A DNA stretch of 40,109 nt from Lentisphaerota bacterium (GCA_015061575.1 SUWF01000025.1:1-40109); one strand, 5' to 3'; positions 24,962-35,609 are shown, counted from the first letter of the stretch. Made by a program: numbers and translations. Notes: generated from the letters alone by a model not told the origin.

Positions 24962-26260
24962 TCATTGTTTCCAGAATTTTTTCAGCATGTTTCTTGCTCC
25001 ACTTTGCATAGCCTGGTTTTCCGGTTGGGCCAAACTGCGGTAGGAAAAAATTATGGAACCGGATACTTCAACTTTGGAGCGGTTGTACAGCAGCTGATAA
25101 TATAGTTCATTGACTGACCAGTTGGCTTTGCCCAACTGATAGGCGGCGTGACCGATGTATAGTTTTACGCCGGTACCGCGTACGGTACTGCACCACCAGT
25201 CGGTCAAAGCGGCGTAGGCGGCGCTATCGTGGTTGAAGTTCCAATATAATTGCGGCACAATATAGTCGATCCAGCGGTTTTTCACCCAGCTGCGGGTATC
25301 AGCGAATTGCTCGCTGTAGCTCTCTTTACCGGCAGTAAGGGAGCCGTGCGGAGTATTTTTGCGGTTGCGCCAGATGCCGAAAGGACTGACTCCGAACTGG
25401 ACGTTTCTCCGATACTGACGGTTGAACGTTTTGATCTGACTGTGGACAGATTTTATCAATTCATTTACATTATTGCGCCGCCACTGGTCGAGCGGCAAGC
25501 GGCGGGGATTGTACCGCCGGAAAGCGGCCAGATCGGCGGATCCCGGAGCATTGTCGGGATAAAAGTAATCGTCAAAATGGATGCTGTCAACCGGATAATT
25601 GCGGACGATTTCCATAACGGTAGCCGCCACAAAATTCCTGACTTGCACCTCGCCGGGATTCAGCACCAGCTGCCGCTGGTTGCCGCTGATTTTATTTTCC
25701 ATGACCAACTGCGGATGGCGGCGGGCAAAGTTGTTGGGCGCAAGCGTTTTGAGATATTGATATTTGCTCATTTTTGTGGCGCCGATCACCCGATAGGGAT
25801 TCAGCCAGGCATGGAACTGCAGGCCGTTGCGATGGGCTTCATCGATCATAAAGCGCAGTGGATCAAAGTTTTTTTCGCCGGGCAGCGGCCGTCCTTCGCT
25901 GCCGGATAAATAGCGCGACCAGGGATTGAGTTTAGACGGGTAAAATGCATCGTTGGTCGGACGGACTTGAAAAAACACGGCGTTGAAGTTATGTTCTTTC
26001 AAGCGTCTGAACATATTGCGGATCATTTTTTTATACTCAGTACTGTTGCTTGGGCGGGGATAGTCGAGGTTGGAAACCGTTGCTATCCACACTCCACGCA
26101 TTTCTCCGGGGCGCCCGGCATAGCGTTTGGGCAGTTTTACCGGCCGGGGATCAAGTTTTCCGGCGTAGCGGGAGTTGGGTATATTGGCCGCCGGCAGTAT
26201 GTGGGCCGTGGTCAGCAATGCCAGTATGCCGGAAAATATTTTCATCAATGGGTTGTTCAA
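24962..26260 (-). CDS. DUF187/GHL10-like secreted glycosyl hydrolase
   Basis: A 432-residue protein with a signal peptide (from the second Met: KIFSGILALLTTAHILPA). The family pattern EMRGVWIATVSNLDYPRP starts the barrel, followed by FNAVFFQVRPTNDAFYPS, GLQFHAWLNPYR, and DSIHFDDYFYP, whose acidic cluster is conserved. This fits the DUF187/GHL10 family that includes DigH/YngK, which cleave denuded peptidoglycan glycan in division. The start is TTG 26260 (GAGGAG 10 bases upstream) or ATG 26245, and the signal peptide is similar with either. It begins 5 bases after the PAS gene stop, so the two may be cotranscribed. Confidence 0.87.
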   Translation of the reverse strand: MNNPLMKIFSGILALLTTAHILPAANIPNSRYAGKLDPRPVKLPKRYAGRPGEMRGVWIATVSNLDYPRPSNSTEYKKMIRNMFRRLKEHNFNAVFFQVRPTNDAFYPSKLNPWSRYLSGSEGRPLPGEKNFDPLRFMIDEAHRNGLQFHAWLNPYRVIGATKMSKYQYLKTLAPNNFARRHPQLVMENKISGNQRQLVLNPGEVQVRNFVAATVMEIVRNYPVDSIHFDDYFYPDNAPGSADLAAFRRYNPRRLPLDQWRRNNVNELIKSVHSQIKTFNRQYRRNVQFGVSPFGIWRNRKNTPHGSLTAGKESYSEQFADTRSWVKNRWIDYIVPQLYWNFNHDSAAYAALTDWWCSTVRGTGVKLYIGHAAYQLGKANWSVNELYYQLLYNRSKVEVSGSIIFSYRSLAQPENQAMQSGARNMLKKFWKQ

Positions 26261-26267
26261 GATTTAT

Positions 26268-27509
26268 TTACTCCTCACTTGGCGGTGAACTTATGCTCAA
26301 GGCCAGATAACAGTCGTCGCTGTTTTCGCTATCCAACACATTTATATTTACGGAGCGATCGGAAAGTACGCAATTACTGCATTTTGCTGAAATGCCATCT
26401 TTCAACGCTTGCCAGGCCGGACAATCGGCATCACGGACAACTTTCTGGCGGCAGAGGTCACGGCAATTCAAGGTCATATCCGCTTTCAGATAATTGCTGA
26501 ACGCTTTCTGCATATTGGATGTTGCGCAAACCAGATTCAGCTGGCTGTTCAGCAGCATGACCGGTTTATCCTGCTGCGACAACAACAGCCGTAATTCTTT
26601 ATTACGTTTACGCAATTTGCTGGCTATGGATTCCTGTTTGTTTATATCCAAGCCCATACCCAGAATATATTCAGAGCCGTCACTGCGCTTGAATATTCTG
26701 GAAATGACCCGTACTGCATGTTCATTGCCGTCCGGCGTGGTGAAAAACCAACGGTTATCTGCTATGGTATGAGTTCTGATCAGTTCCATATCTACCGCCC
26801 GGATCCGGGTGGCCAGCTGGCGGTCAAAGAGTTCAAAATCGGTTTTATTTACTATTTCTTCCGGCTTTTTGTTCAGCAGGGAGCTGAATGTTGAATTGCA
26901 GCGCAGATAAGCAAAATCGCTGGAGGTTTTTTTCATAAAAATGGAGCCGGGCAGATTGTCAAAAATAGCCTGCACCAGCAAGCCGGTATCGAGCAGCTGG
27001 GTGTTGCTGGCTTCCAGATTGCTTACATCCATAACCGCCAATATGATCTTGCGGTAATTGGAATCCGGCAAGGTGATCGCCTTCAGCAAATCCCGGTGCC
27101 GCTTGTACTGGTTGCGTTGTTTGATGGTGTAATTGCCGCTGAATTTATCGAGCTTGCCGGTTAAAAGCATTTGATAATTTTCCTGAAAGCGGCTTTGATC
27201 TGCCGGCAGCATATTGGTTATGTAAGCATCAGTGATTTTTGTATCAGCACTGTGTTCTTTGGCGGCATTGCTGATGAAATAGCTTATGTTACCAAGTTCA
27301 GCCATACAGTGAATGAGTTCTTCCTGCTCAAAATTGCGCTTGCGCAGAACCGAAATAACCTCTTTTTGCTGATGATACTTATTTTTGACCTTACTGTACA
27401 AGCAGTAAACCAGAACGATCAACAGCAAAAATACCGCCGTATAAATAATCCAGAACAACTCTTGCGTATTTAATTTGAAAATATGCGCAGCAACCGCAAT
27501 ATTATTCAT
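26268..27509 (-). CDS. Membrane PAS-domain protein without output domain
   Basis: A 413-residue protein with one span at about 19-41, a helical segment, an unassigned sensor-like region to about 170, a PAS domain at about 185-300 (LVQAIFDNLPGSIFMKKTSS and the PAC-type YILGMGLDINKQE), and a shorter helix. It then has a Cys-rich second PAS-like end: C..C at DLCRQK, DCPAWQAL and KCSNC, five or six Cys within 35 residues. There is no HisKA, HATPase, GGDEF, EAL or HTH, so output must be through a partner. The Cys set may bind a metal or sense redox. The following GHL10 gene starts 8 bases downstream. Confidence 0.75.
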   Translation of the reverse strand: MNNIAVAAHIFKLNTQELFWIIYTAVFLLLIVLVYCLYSKVKNKYHQQKEVISVLRKRNFEQEELIHCMAELGNISYFISNAAKEHSADTKITDAYITNMLPADQSRFQENYQMLLTGKLDKFSGNYTIKQRNQYKRHRDLLKAITLPDSNYRKIILAVMDVSNLEASNTQLLDTGLLVQAIFDNLPGSIFMKKTSSDFAYLRCNSTFSSLLNKKPEEIVNKTDFELFDRQLATRIRAVDMELIRTHTIADNRWFFTTPDGNEHAVRVISRIFKRSDGSEYILGMGLDINKQESIASKLRKRNKELRLLLSQQDKPVMLLNSQLNLVCATSNMQKAFSNYLKADMTLNCRDLCRQKVVRDADCPAWQALKDGISAKCSNCVLSDRSVNINVLDSENSDDCYLALSISSPPSEE

Positions 27510-27564
27510 AAAATCCTATTTCCGTCGAGTAAATTTTTTACTTGATACGGTACCGTCGAACCCC

Positions 27565-28374
27565 TCAGCGGCGGCGTTTCTGCTGCCGTTTCATTTCCAT
27601 AAGCACAGGATCAAACTGGGGTATCTGAAATTCCTGTTGGGAAAAATGGGCATTGAGCAAATATCCTACCGTGCGGGTGATATATTCCCGGTCATCTTCA
27701 ACTACTTTTGTAAGTACAGGCAGCATGACTTGATCGAACTGTTGATACTTTTCGATGATGCTTTCGGTGCGTTTGGGGCCATCGGGCGTTTTTACTGTAA
27801 CGATCAAACGTTTGGGCAGCGACTCTTTTTTGTCAACATAAATGATGATCGGGTTGGAATCCGGCAGTGCCGGCTGGCAATGCAGTTTGTAATACTCCCG
27901 GTCATCGTCAAGTGTGGTCATGGTCAGATCCACCCGGGCAAAGAGTTTATCAAAGTCGGTATCCGGGCGGGCAAGGGCGAACATGATTTTGGCTTTTTCC
28001 AGATCGTCACCGGTGATTTCGGTAATGATCCCTTCGGTATGATTGATGATCCAGGCCTGATTGCCGATTCCGAGGATCTCGCTGACGATCTTGTTTTCCC
28101 GGTAGTAAGAGAGTTTGTGTTTATCGGGCCGCTGGAACTTTACTTCCACCAACTGATGCTTGGGGCCCCAGAAACTTTCTTCAACAATATTTTGACGCTG
28201 AAAATAGCTGGATGCCCGGCGATAGCTCCCCGCGGGATCCATCGCCTTGGACATTCTTGTTTCAAGCTCATCGAGCGTGATGTCGGCAGGTATTTCCGGA
28301 GTTGCACAGCCGCAGAACAACACAAGTGCCGCCAATGCCGGCAATATGCTCCGGAAAAAACACTGCTTTTTCAT
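27565..28374 (-). CDS. Outer-membrane-type lipoprotein, LolA/DUF-like fold
   Basis: A 269-residue lipoprotein. The N-terminal signal ends FCGC with lipidation at Cys23. The mature part has a beta-rich fold of about 200 residues with repeated motifs typical of LolA/LolB and outer-membrane-sorting-like proteins: RASSYFQRQNIVEESF, WGPKHQLVEVKFQRPDKHKL, SYYRENKIVSEIL, then YKLHCQPALPDSNPIIIYVDK. It ends in a basic QQKRRR tail. It probably interacts with envelope components or carries lipids; the exact role is unknown. It lies 34 bases after gnd and 55 bases before the PAS gene. Confidence 0.75.
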   Translation of the reverse strand: MKKQCFFRSILPALAALVLFCGCATPEIPADITLDELETRMSKAMDPAGSYRRASSYFQRQNIVEESFWGPKHQLVEVKFQRPDKHKLSYYRENKIVSEILGIGNQAWIINHTEGIITEITGDDLEKAKIMFALARPDTDFDKLFARVDLTMTTLDDDREYYKLHCQPALPDSNPIIIYVDKKESLPKRLIVTVKTPDGPKRTESIIEKYQQFDQVMLPVLTKVVEDDREYITRTVGYLLNAHFSQQEFQIPQFDPVLMEMKRQQKRRR

Positions 28375-28408
28375 ATCACACCCGATGACCTTGATTCAGG
28401 CACTTTGC

Positions 28409-29866
<1,458 letters not shown>

Positions 29867-29938
29867 GATTGGATTTGATCCTTTCAATTATGTTGTTTTT
29901 TATTTAGGGTTCTTTCTATTGAAACATCAACGATAATT

Positions 29939-29966
29939 AATATACGGCCAAAACAGTCAATTTCAA
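29939..29966 (-). promoter_or_regulatory. Promoter of gnd
   Basis: TTGAAA and TATATT are separated by 16 bases on the minus strand, with the -10 about 70 bases upstream of the gnd start. It is identical in layout to the tRNA-Pro promoter. Confidence 0.65.
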
Positions 29967-30026
29967 CATTCAAACCGCTAAAAAGTGTTTTTTTTTACAA
30001 AAAGAGCTTTTTTTTTGAGATTTTAT

Positions 30027-30056
30027 TTGACAAACCCCCATTTTGTGCGCTAAGGT
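30027..30056 (+). promoter_or_regulatory. Candidate topA promoter
   Basis: TTGACA, an 18-base spacer and TAAGGT lie on the plus strand about 50 bases upstream of topA. The -10 is weak, and a TATATA at 30062-30067 is an alternative with a long spacer. Confidence 0.4.
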
Positions 30057-30105
30057 AACGTGTATATATGCGTGTAAGGAAACCGAAAATCAGGATATGA
30101 TATTT

Positions 30106-32646
30106 ATGGCAAGCAACGGAAAAAAACTTTTGATCGTAGAATCTCCGACCAAAGCGCGGACGATCACCCGCATGGTCGGCAATGATTTTAATATTATGGC
30201 TTCCATGGGGCACATACGGGATTTGCCGGAGCGGGAGCTGGGGGTGGATATCGAACATGACTTTGCCCCCCAGTATGTTGCCGCCGGCCGCAGCGGGAAG
30301 GTGGTAAGTGAACTCAAAGCCGCCGCCCGGAAAGCTGACGAAATATATCTTGCCCCTGACCCGGACCGGGAAGGGGAGGCGATCGCATGGCATTTGCAGG
30401 AAGTTTTGCGCAACGACTTTAAAGGCGACTTCAAACGGGTTACTTTTCATGAAATCACCCGCAGTGCCATCGAAAAAGCTCTGGCCAGCAACGGCGCAGT
30501 CAATATGGATCTGGTGGATGCCCAGCAGGCCCGGCGGGTGCTGGATCGATTGGTCGGGTACCGGATCAGTCCGCTGCTCTGGAGCCGGGTGGCCAAAGGT
30601 TCCAGTGCCGGGCGGGTACAGAGTGTGGCCTTGCGGCTGATCGTGGAACGGGAGCGGGAGATCAAGGCATTTCAGCCGGAAGAATATTGGGTGTTCAAAC
30701 TCAAATTGATTGCAGAATCCGGAGTGGAATTTACAGTCAAACTGGCCCGGATCGACGGCAAAAACTTCCGGATCGACAATGTTACGGATGCTGCTGCGCT
30801 GCTGGACGCAGTTTTGAATCACCGCAGCTGCCAGGTGGGCAATATCGATCGCAGCAAGCGGCTGCGCAATGCTCCGCCGCCGTTTACAACGAGTACGCTG
30901 CAGCAGGTGGCCAACCAGCAGCTGAGATTTTCGGCCTCCAACACTATGCGGGTGGCTCAGTCGCTTTATGAAGGGGTGGAACTCGGCAGCCGCGGCGCCG
31001 TCGGTTTGATCACCTACATGCGTACTGACTCGGTAAATATTGCGGCCGAGGCCCGGGCGGCAGCGGCTGCTTTTATCCGGGAAAATTACGGCAAGGAGTT
31101 TTATCCGGAACGGGCGAATTTTTTCAAAAGCAAAAGCGGTGCCCAGGAAGCGCACGAAGCGATCCGTCCGACCGATGTGACCAGAACGCCGGAGTCGCTC
31201 AAGGATTTTCTGGACAGTCAGCAGCTCAAACTCTATACGCTTATCTGGAAACGTTTTGTGGCCAGTCAGATGGCTAAGGCGGAGTTCGCCCAGTTGAATG
31301 TATCGGTGTATGTGCAGGGAGCTGATGCGCATCTTTACGACTTCCGGGCGGCAGCCAGTTCGGTGATTTTTCCGGGCTTTATGAAAGTGCTGGGCAATCT
31401 GTCGGCTGCTGATGATAATGACGATGAAAGCGCCGTGGATGCCAGTGGAGCGCTGGCCAAACTGCATGATCACGAACCATGCCGGATCAGCGATACGCTT
31501 AAAGAGCAGAAATTTACTGAACCGCCGCCGCGTTTTACTGAAGCTACTCTGATCAAAGAACTTGAAGAAAACGGCATTGGACGGCCTTCGACTTATGCCA
31601 CGATCCTGCAGACTATCCAGAACCGCAAATATACGGCCAAGGTGCAGAATAAGCTGGAACCGACGGAGTTGGGCTGCCGGGTGACGGATTTTCTCGTGCA
31701 GATGCTGCCGACGCTTTTTGATGTCAAATTCACTTCGCAGATGGAAGCTGAACTTGATGAAGTCGAAGCCGGTACCCGCAAGTGGACGGAAATGATGAAG
31801 GAGTTTTACGGCGATTTTCAGCAGTGGCTGGCCAGCGCCAGAGATTTTGGCGCCGTGGAGGGTGATAAACTCAATATCCTGATCGAAGCCATGAAAAATA
31901 TTGAGTTTGCTCCGGCCGAAAAAAATGGCCGTTTTGTCCGGGATGACCGTAAATTTTTCAACTCCATTGCCAGTAAGCTTGCCAGGCAGGCCAAACTTAC
32001 GGAAAAGCAGTTCAATGCGCTGCTGGATCTGGCGATCATTTATCAGGATCAACTGCCGGATTTGCAAAAATTATCTCAAGAGGCCGGTTTTGCCGAAGAG
32101 CTGCAAGCGGCTTGTGAACGGTTTGAAGCCAAAAAACTTAAAGACGCTCAAGCTGCCTCGCAAGGGTTGGATACAGCGGGACTGCTCAAACTTTTTGCCG
32201 CATTTGATAAAGTCGAATTTGCCGAGCCGACTGTGCGGAGAGGACGTACTTTTGATGACAAAAAATTCTTTGATTCGCTGCGCACACAGGCTGAATCGGG
32301 TAAGCTTTTGAGCAGTAAACAGTTGGAAGCGCTGGGCAAAATAGCTCTGCGCTACCGGGAAAATATTGTTGATTATCCGTCCGTTGCTGCAGTGCTGAAC
32401 CTGCCTGACGATACCGAGCTGGCGGCTGAGGAGTCAGCCAATACGGTGGTGAATGACGAAATCGCCCGGCTTTTGGAAGGTCTGGCGCAAGTTACTGAAT
32501 GGGCGGCACCGGAACGCAAGGGACGGCGCACTTACGACGACAAGAGTTTTTATCAGTCGCTGGCTGAACAGTTCAACAATGGCCGCAAATTGTCGGATAA
32601 GCAGTTGGCGGCGTTGAAGAAACTGGCCGAAAAGTATCAGAAATGA
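30106..32646 (+). CDS. topA: DNA topoisomerase I (type IA) with novel C-terminal repeats
   Basis: ATG 30106 (846 residues) is preferred over ATG 30097 and GTG/ATG further up because LLIVESPTKA then starts at the usual position. TOPRIM motifs are IVESPTKA and DPDREGEA. The catalytic Tyr304 sits in TYMRTDS. The normal gate and decatenation domains continue through ENGIGRPSTYATILQTI (about 485-502). It relaxes negative supercoils. The usual C-terminal zinc ribbons are missing: there are no Cys pairs after about residue 580. Instead, three repeats of about 65-70 residues lie at about 587-653, 692-760 and 786-846. Each has an acidic-aromatic motif (KFF/KSFY preceded by a DDRK/DDKK/DDKS type) and ends in a helix with KQ(F/L)xAL. 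Confidence 0.93.
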   Translation: MASNGKKLLIVESPTKARTITRMVGNDFNIMASMGHIRDLPERELGVDIEHDFAPQYVAAGRSGKVVSELKAAARKADEIYLAPDPDREGEAIAWHLQEVLRNDFKGDFKRVTFHEITRSAIEKALASNGAVNMDLVDAQQARRVLDRLVGYRISPLLWSRVAKGSSAGRVQSVALRLIVEREREIKAFQPEEYWVFKLKLIAESGVEFTVKLARIDGKNFRIDNVTDAAALLDAVLNHRSCQVGNIDRSKRLRNAPPPFTTSTLQQVANQQLRFSASNTMRVAQSLYEGVELGSRGAVGLITYMRTDSVNIAAEARAAAAAFIRENYGKEFYPERANFFKSKSGAQEAHEAIRPTDVTRTPESLKDFLDSQQLKLYTLIWKRFVASQMAKAEFAQLNVSVYVQGADAHLYDFRAAASSVIFPGFMKVLGNLSAADDNDDESAVDASGALAKLHDHEPCRISDTLKEQKFTEPPPRFTEATLIKELEENGIGRPSTYATILQTIQNRKYTAKVQNKLEPTELGCRVTDFLVQMLPTLFDVKFTSQMEAELDEVEAGTRKWTEMMKEFYGDFQQWLASARDFGAVEGDKLNILIEAMKNIEFAPAEKNGRFVRDDRKFFNSIASKLARQAKLTEKQFNALLDLAIIYQDQLPDLQKLSQEAGFAEELQAACERFEAKKLKDAQAASQGLDTAGLLKLFAAFDKVEFAEPTVRRGRTFDDKKFFDSLRTQAESGKLLSSKQLEALGKIALRYRENIVDYPSVAAVLNLPDDTELAAEESANTVVNDEIARLLEGLAQVTEWAAPERKGRRTYDDKSFYQSLAEQFNNGRKLSDKQLAALKKLAEKYQK

Positions 32647-32673
32647 TCATGAAAACAGGGGAGTAAATATATC

Positions 32674-33669
32674 ATGAGCAAAAAAATGTTTTTCCGTCAG
32701 CATTTGGGCAATATGGAACAGTTGGCCGGTTTGCGTTCGGTGACTGTGAACAGCGGCCGGGGGCGGGATGTCCGGCTGGTTGAAGTGGACAACGGTTCCG
32801 GATTGAATTTTACGGTGATGGCTGATCGCTGCTGCGATATTTATTCAGCCAAATTCAAAGGTCAGAGTCTGGCGTGGCTGGCTCCCAACGGCGTGGTGAA
32901 TCCCAACGCTTACGAGCCGGAAAACGTCATGTGGCTGAGAAGCTGGCCGGGCGGCTTGCTGACTACCGCCGGTCTGCTCAATGTTGGCGGACCGGAAGAT
33001 GGTCACAGTCTGCATGGCAGGGTTGCTCATATTGCCGCAGAAGATTTGACATTGGAACGCAGTTGGGTGGATGATGAATATGTTTTGAGTGTGGCTGGTG
33101 TGATGCGTCATACGATGGTTTTCGGCGAAAAACTTGAATTGCGCCGCCGGATCACCACCGCTTACGGCAGCAACATCATCAAGATCGCCGATACGGTGGA
33201 AAATCAGGGCTTTGCCCCGGTGCCGCTGATGATGCTTTATCACTGCAACTTCGGCTATCCGGCCATTGGAGAAAATGCGGTGCTGCAGGCGGTTGAACAC
33301 AAGATCACCCCCAAAGATGAACATTCTGCCGCAGATATTGACGCTTGGAACAAGATGGATGCGCCGATCCACGGCTACGCTGAGGAGCTGTTTTATCACG
33401 AGATCCCCGCGGACAGTGACGGATTGGCCCGTATGAGTATTGTCAATCCGGAGTCGGGACTGAAAGTGACGATGGCTTACAATCCGGCCACGCTGCCGGT
33501 GCTTAATCAGTGGAAGCAAATGGGCGAGGGCGAATATGTCACCGGGCTGGAACCGGGCAACTGTTATCCCATCGGTCAGAAAGGCAATGCGCAAAATGGT
33601 ATGCTGCGGATGATCGAACCCGGTGAAACGGTAAAATTTGCTTTGCAGATAGAAATTTCTGAGTTGTAA
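32674..33669 (+). CDS. DUF4432 family, aldose-epimerase-like protein
   Basis: A 331-residue cytoplasmic protein starting after GGGGA. It has the galactose-mutarotase-like beta-sandwich layout of DUF4432: the motifs ADRCCDIYSAKFKGQSLAWL, WLRSWPGGLLTTAGL, and HSLHGRVAHI with a conserved His, then VPLMMLYHCNFGYP, which contains a second conserved His. By fold it binds a sugar, and mutarotase-type chemistry is possible. The real substrate is not established. The gene follows topA by 27 bases and precedes the SMR gene by 8 bases. Confidence 0.82.
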   Translation: MSKKMFFRQHLGNMEQLAGLRSVTVNSGRGRDVRLVEVDNGSGLNFTVMADRCCDIYSAKFKGQSLAWLAPNGVVNPNAYEPENVMWLRSWPGGLLTTAGLLNVGGPEDGHSLHGRVAHIAAEDLTLERSWVDDEYVLSVAGVMRHTMVFGEKLELRRRITTAYGSNIIKIADTVENQGFAPVPLMMLYHCNFGYPAIGENAVLQAVEHKITPKDEHSAADIDAWNKMDAPIHGYAEELFYHEIPADSDGLARMSIVNPESGLKVTMAYNPATLPVLNQWKQMGEGEYVTGLEPGNCYPIGQKGNAQNGMLRMIEPGETVKFALQIEISEL

Positions 33670-33677
33670 GTGGCTTT

Positions 33678-33998
33678 ATGGCGTGGATTTTTCTGATTGC
33701 GGCCGGCTTGCTGGAAGTCTGCTGGGCGGTGGGGATGAAATATTCCTGCGGTTTTACCAAATTGTGGCCGTCGATTTTTGTGGTTGCAACCATGACCGGC
33801 AGTGTAGTCGGGCTGGCTCTGGCCATGCGTTCGATTCCGTTGGGAACGGCTTATGCGGTCTGGACGGGAATCGGCACTGTTGGTGCGGTGCTTGCCGGGA
33901 TCGTGATCTTTCACGAAAGCGCATCCGTATTGCGGATGCTTTGTGTGTTGGCGATCATCAGCGGGATCATCGGTTTGAAGCTGCTGTCGGTCAATTGA
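33678..33998 (+). CDS. sugE: SMR-family exporter, SugE/Gdx type
   Basis: A 106-residue protein with four spans. Glu13 (LLEVCWAVGMKYS) is the essential proton/substrate residue of small multidrug resistance proteins. The SugE/Gdx-type motifs WAVGMKYSCGFTKLWPS and PLGTAYAVWTGIGTVGA distinguish it from EmrE-type QACs. SugE/Gdx proteins export guanidinium in antiparallel dimers. I see no guanidine riboswitch before it, and its position 8 bases after the DUF4432 gene suggests cotranscription instead. Gdx identity is inferred from motifs. Confidence 0.88.
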   Translation: MAWIFLIAAGLLEVCWAVGMKYSCGFTKLWPSIFVVATMTGSVVGLALAMRSIPLGTAYAVWTGIGTVGAVLAGIVIFHESASVLRMLCVLAIISGIIGLKLLSVN

Positions 33999-34023
33999 AG
34001 TTAAAAATGTAAGGGGATGAAAG

Positions 34024-35502
34024 ATGAAGCGTTTTTGGTGTGTGTGTGTTACTTTATTGAGCAGTATTGCGCTGTTGACGGCGGCGACTAAAGATTCAGT
34101 TTGTACGCTTTCTATTCAAGGACCGTCATCAGTTACCGGTTCGGCAGTGTTCACCTGTTATGCAAAGTATGTTTATAACTCCAGTCGTGATGGCTATATT
34201 ACGCCCAACTGGTCGGTATCCAACAGCAATTACGCCTATTTTTCGGGCAATACGCTCTATGCCAAACCGGCCGGCTACGGCAAAAGTATTACCATTACCG
34301 CCAGCATCGGTACGGCTCCGGCGGATCCGACCAAAGTCGGCAGCAATTACACTTCCGCCAGCAAAATAGTTTATCTTAATGCCCCGGCTGCGGTCAGTTC
34401 GCTTACCATCACCGGGCCGGGCAATGTTGCTCCCGGCGGCAGTGCCGCTTATTCATGCCAAGCATCGTTCAGCGATGGCAGCAGCAAAACGGTCACTGCC
34501 GCGTGGAGTTCATCCAACAGCAAATACGCATGGTTTTCCGGCAGTACGCTTTACAGCAAAAAATCGGCCAAAAACAAATGCGTTACCATCACTGCCAGTT
34601 ACAACGGCAAATCGGTCAGTCGCAAAGTGGTGGTCGCCAAAAATATTGCGGTCACTTCGCTGACCATCGAAGGCGTCAGTTCGATCAAAGCCGGTTCCAG
34701 TGCCAGTTACAGCTGCACGGCCAATTACAATGACGGTTCTGTGCAAACAGTTGCTCCAACGTGGAAAAGTTCCAAAAAATCTTACGCTTATTTTGTGGGC
34801 AGCACGTTGATAACTTTGGGCAAAGGCAGCGGCAAAACTGTTACGGTGACTGCATCTTTCGGCGGCAAAAAAGCCACCCGGAAAATCACCATCGAAAAAG
34901 TCCGCAACCTGACCGGTTTATCGATAAGCGGCTCCAGCAGCGTCAAAAGCGGCAAAAGTATCACGCTCAAATGTTATGCGCTGTATTCGGATGGCTCCAA
35001 AACCAAAATCACGCCCAGCTGGAGCTTGAACTGCAATTTGAACGTCAATGGATACAACATGGCTGTCGGTAATTATGCCAGTGTCAATTCCAGCGGCAAA
35101 GTCAGTTATTTCGGCAAACTGCAGTACTCCTATTCCGTGCCGGTCGTGGCCAGTTACGGTGGATATTCAACGACCAAAAACGTAACGCTCAAAGGTACCG
35201 GCAAAAGCACTCCCGGCAATAGTGATGACGGCAACGACGGCAGCGGCGCTCTGCGCATATCCGGCCCGGCTTCGATGAAGTTTGGCAGTACCGGCAGATT
35301 CTATTTGTACAGCGGCGGCAAGCAAGTGACCAGTTCGTCCGTATCATGGAGCCGCTCAGGTACTTACATTGTCGTGCAGGATAAAGGCAGCTACGCTTAT
35401 GTAAAAGCCAATTCCAAACCCAGCGGGAACAGTGCCAAGGCTACTGTAATTGCCAAATACAAGGGCAAAAAAGCAACTAAAACTGTAACCGTTTACCGTT
35501 GA
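34024..35502 (+). CDS. Secreted protein of about five bacterial Ig-like repeats
   Basis: A 492-residue protein with a signal peptide ending near ALLTAA (about residue 21). Mature residues form about five Big_2-like beta-sandwich repeats at about 27-115, 123-205, 207-290, 293-390 and 405-492. The first four share S(L/I)(S/T)I.G...V..G.S....C.A followed by (P/A)(T/N)WS.S....YA.FSG or a variant. Each of repeats 1-4 has a Cys in the same strand, and the fifth lacks it. The protein is unusually rich in Ser, Lys, Gly and Thr. There is no LPXTG, PEP-CTERM or transmembrane anchor. It is probably an adhesin or surface component. Confidence 0.8.
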   Translation: MKRFWCVCVTLLSSIALLTAATKDSVCTLSIQGPSSVTGSAVFTCYAKYVYNSSRDGYITPNWSVSNSNYAYFSGNTLYAKPAGYGKSITITASIGTAPADPTKVGSNYTSASKIVYLNAPAAVSSLTITGPGNVAPGGSAAYSCQASFSDGSSKTVTAAWSSSNSKYAWFSGSTLYSKKSAKNKCVTITASYNGKSVSRKVVVAKNIAVTSLTIEGVSSIKAGSSASYSCTANYNDGSVQTVAPTWKSSKKSYAYFVGSTLITLGKGSGKTVTVTASFGGKKATRKITIEKVRNLTGLSISGSSSVKSGKSITLKCYALYSDGSKTKITPSWSLNCNLNVNGYNMAVGNYASVNSSGKVSYFGKLQYSYSVPVVASYGGYSTTKNVTLKGTGKSTPGNSDDGNDGSGALRISGPASMKFGSTGRFYLYSGGKQVTSSSVSWSRSGTYIVVQDKGSYAYVKANSKPSGNSAKATVIAKYKGKKATKTVTVYR

Positions 35503-35515
35503 AATCACCTTCAGT

Positions 35516-35553
35516 GCCGCCGCCTGACTGCCATTGACTGCGCATGGCGGCGG
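35516..35553 (+). terminator. Possible hairpin after the Ig-repeat gene
   Basis: CCGCCGCC (35517-35524) and GGCGGCGG (35546-35553) can pair around a 21-base loop, 14 bases after the stop. No T tract follows, so termination is uncertain. Confidence 0.35.
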
Positions 35554-35581
35554 AAGAATCGCAAAAATGACTGACTGGTAC

Positions 35582-35609
35582 TTGTTTTTTAAGGAAACTG
35601 TGCTATATT
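35582..35609 (+). promoter_or_regulatory. Candidate pnp promoter
   Basis: TTGTTT and TATATT are separated by 16 bases on the plus strand. The -10 is of the TATATTA type seen before the tRNA, rpmH and gnd genes, while the -35 is a weaker match. Transcription from here would give pnp a leader of about 390 bases. Confidence 0.45.

Noticed and set aside
29995..32067. 690-codon minus-strand ORF opposite topA
   Set aside because: It is antisense to conserved topoisomerase I motifs and its translation is His/Arg/Phe-rich without any family resemblance.
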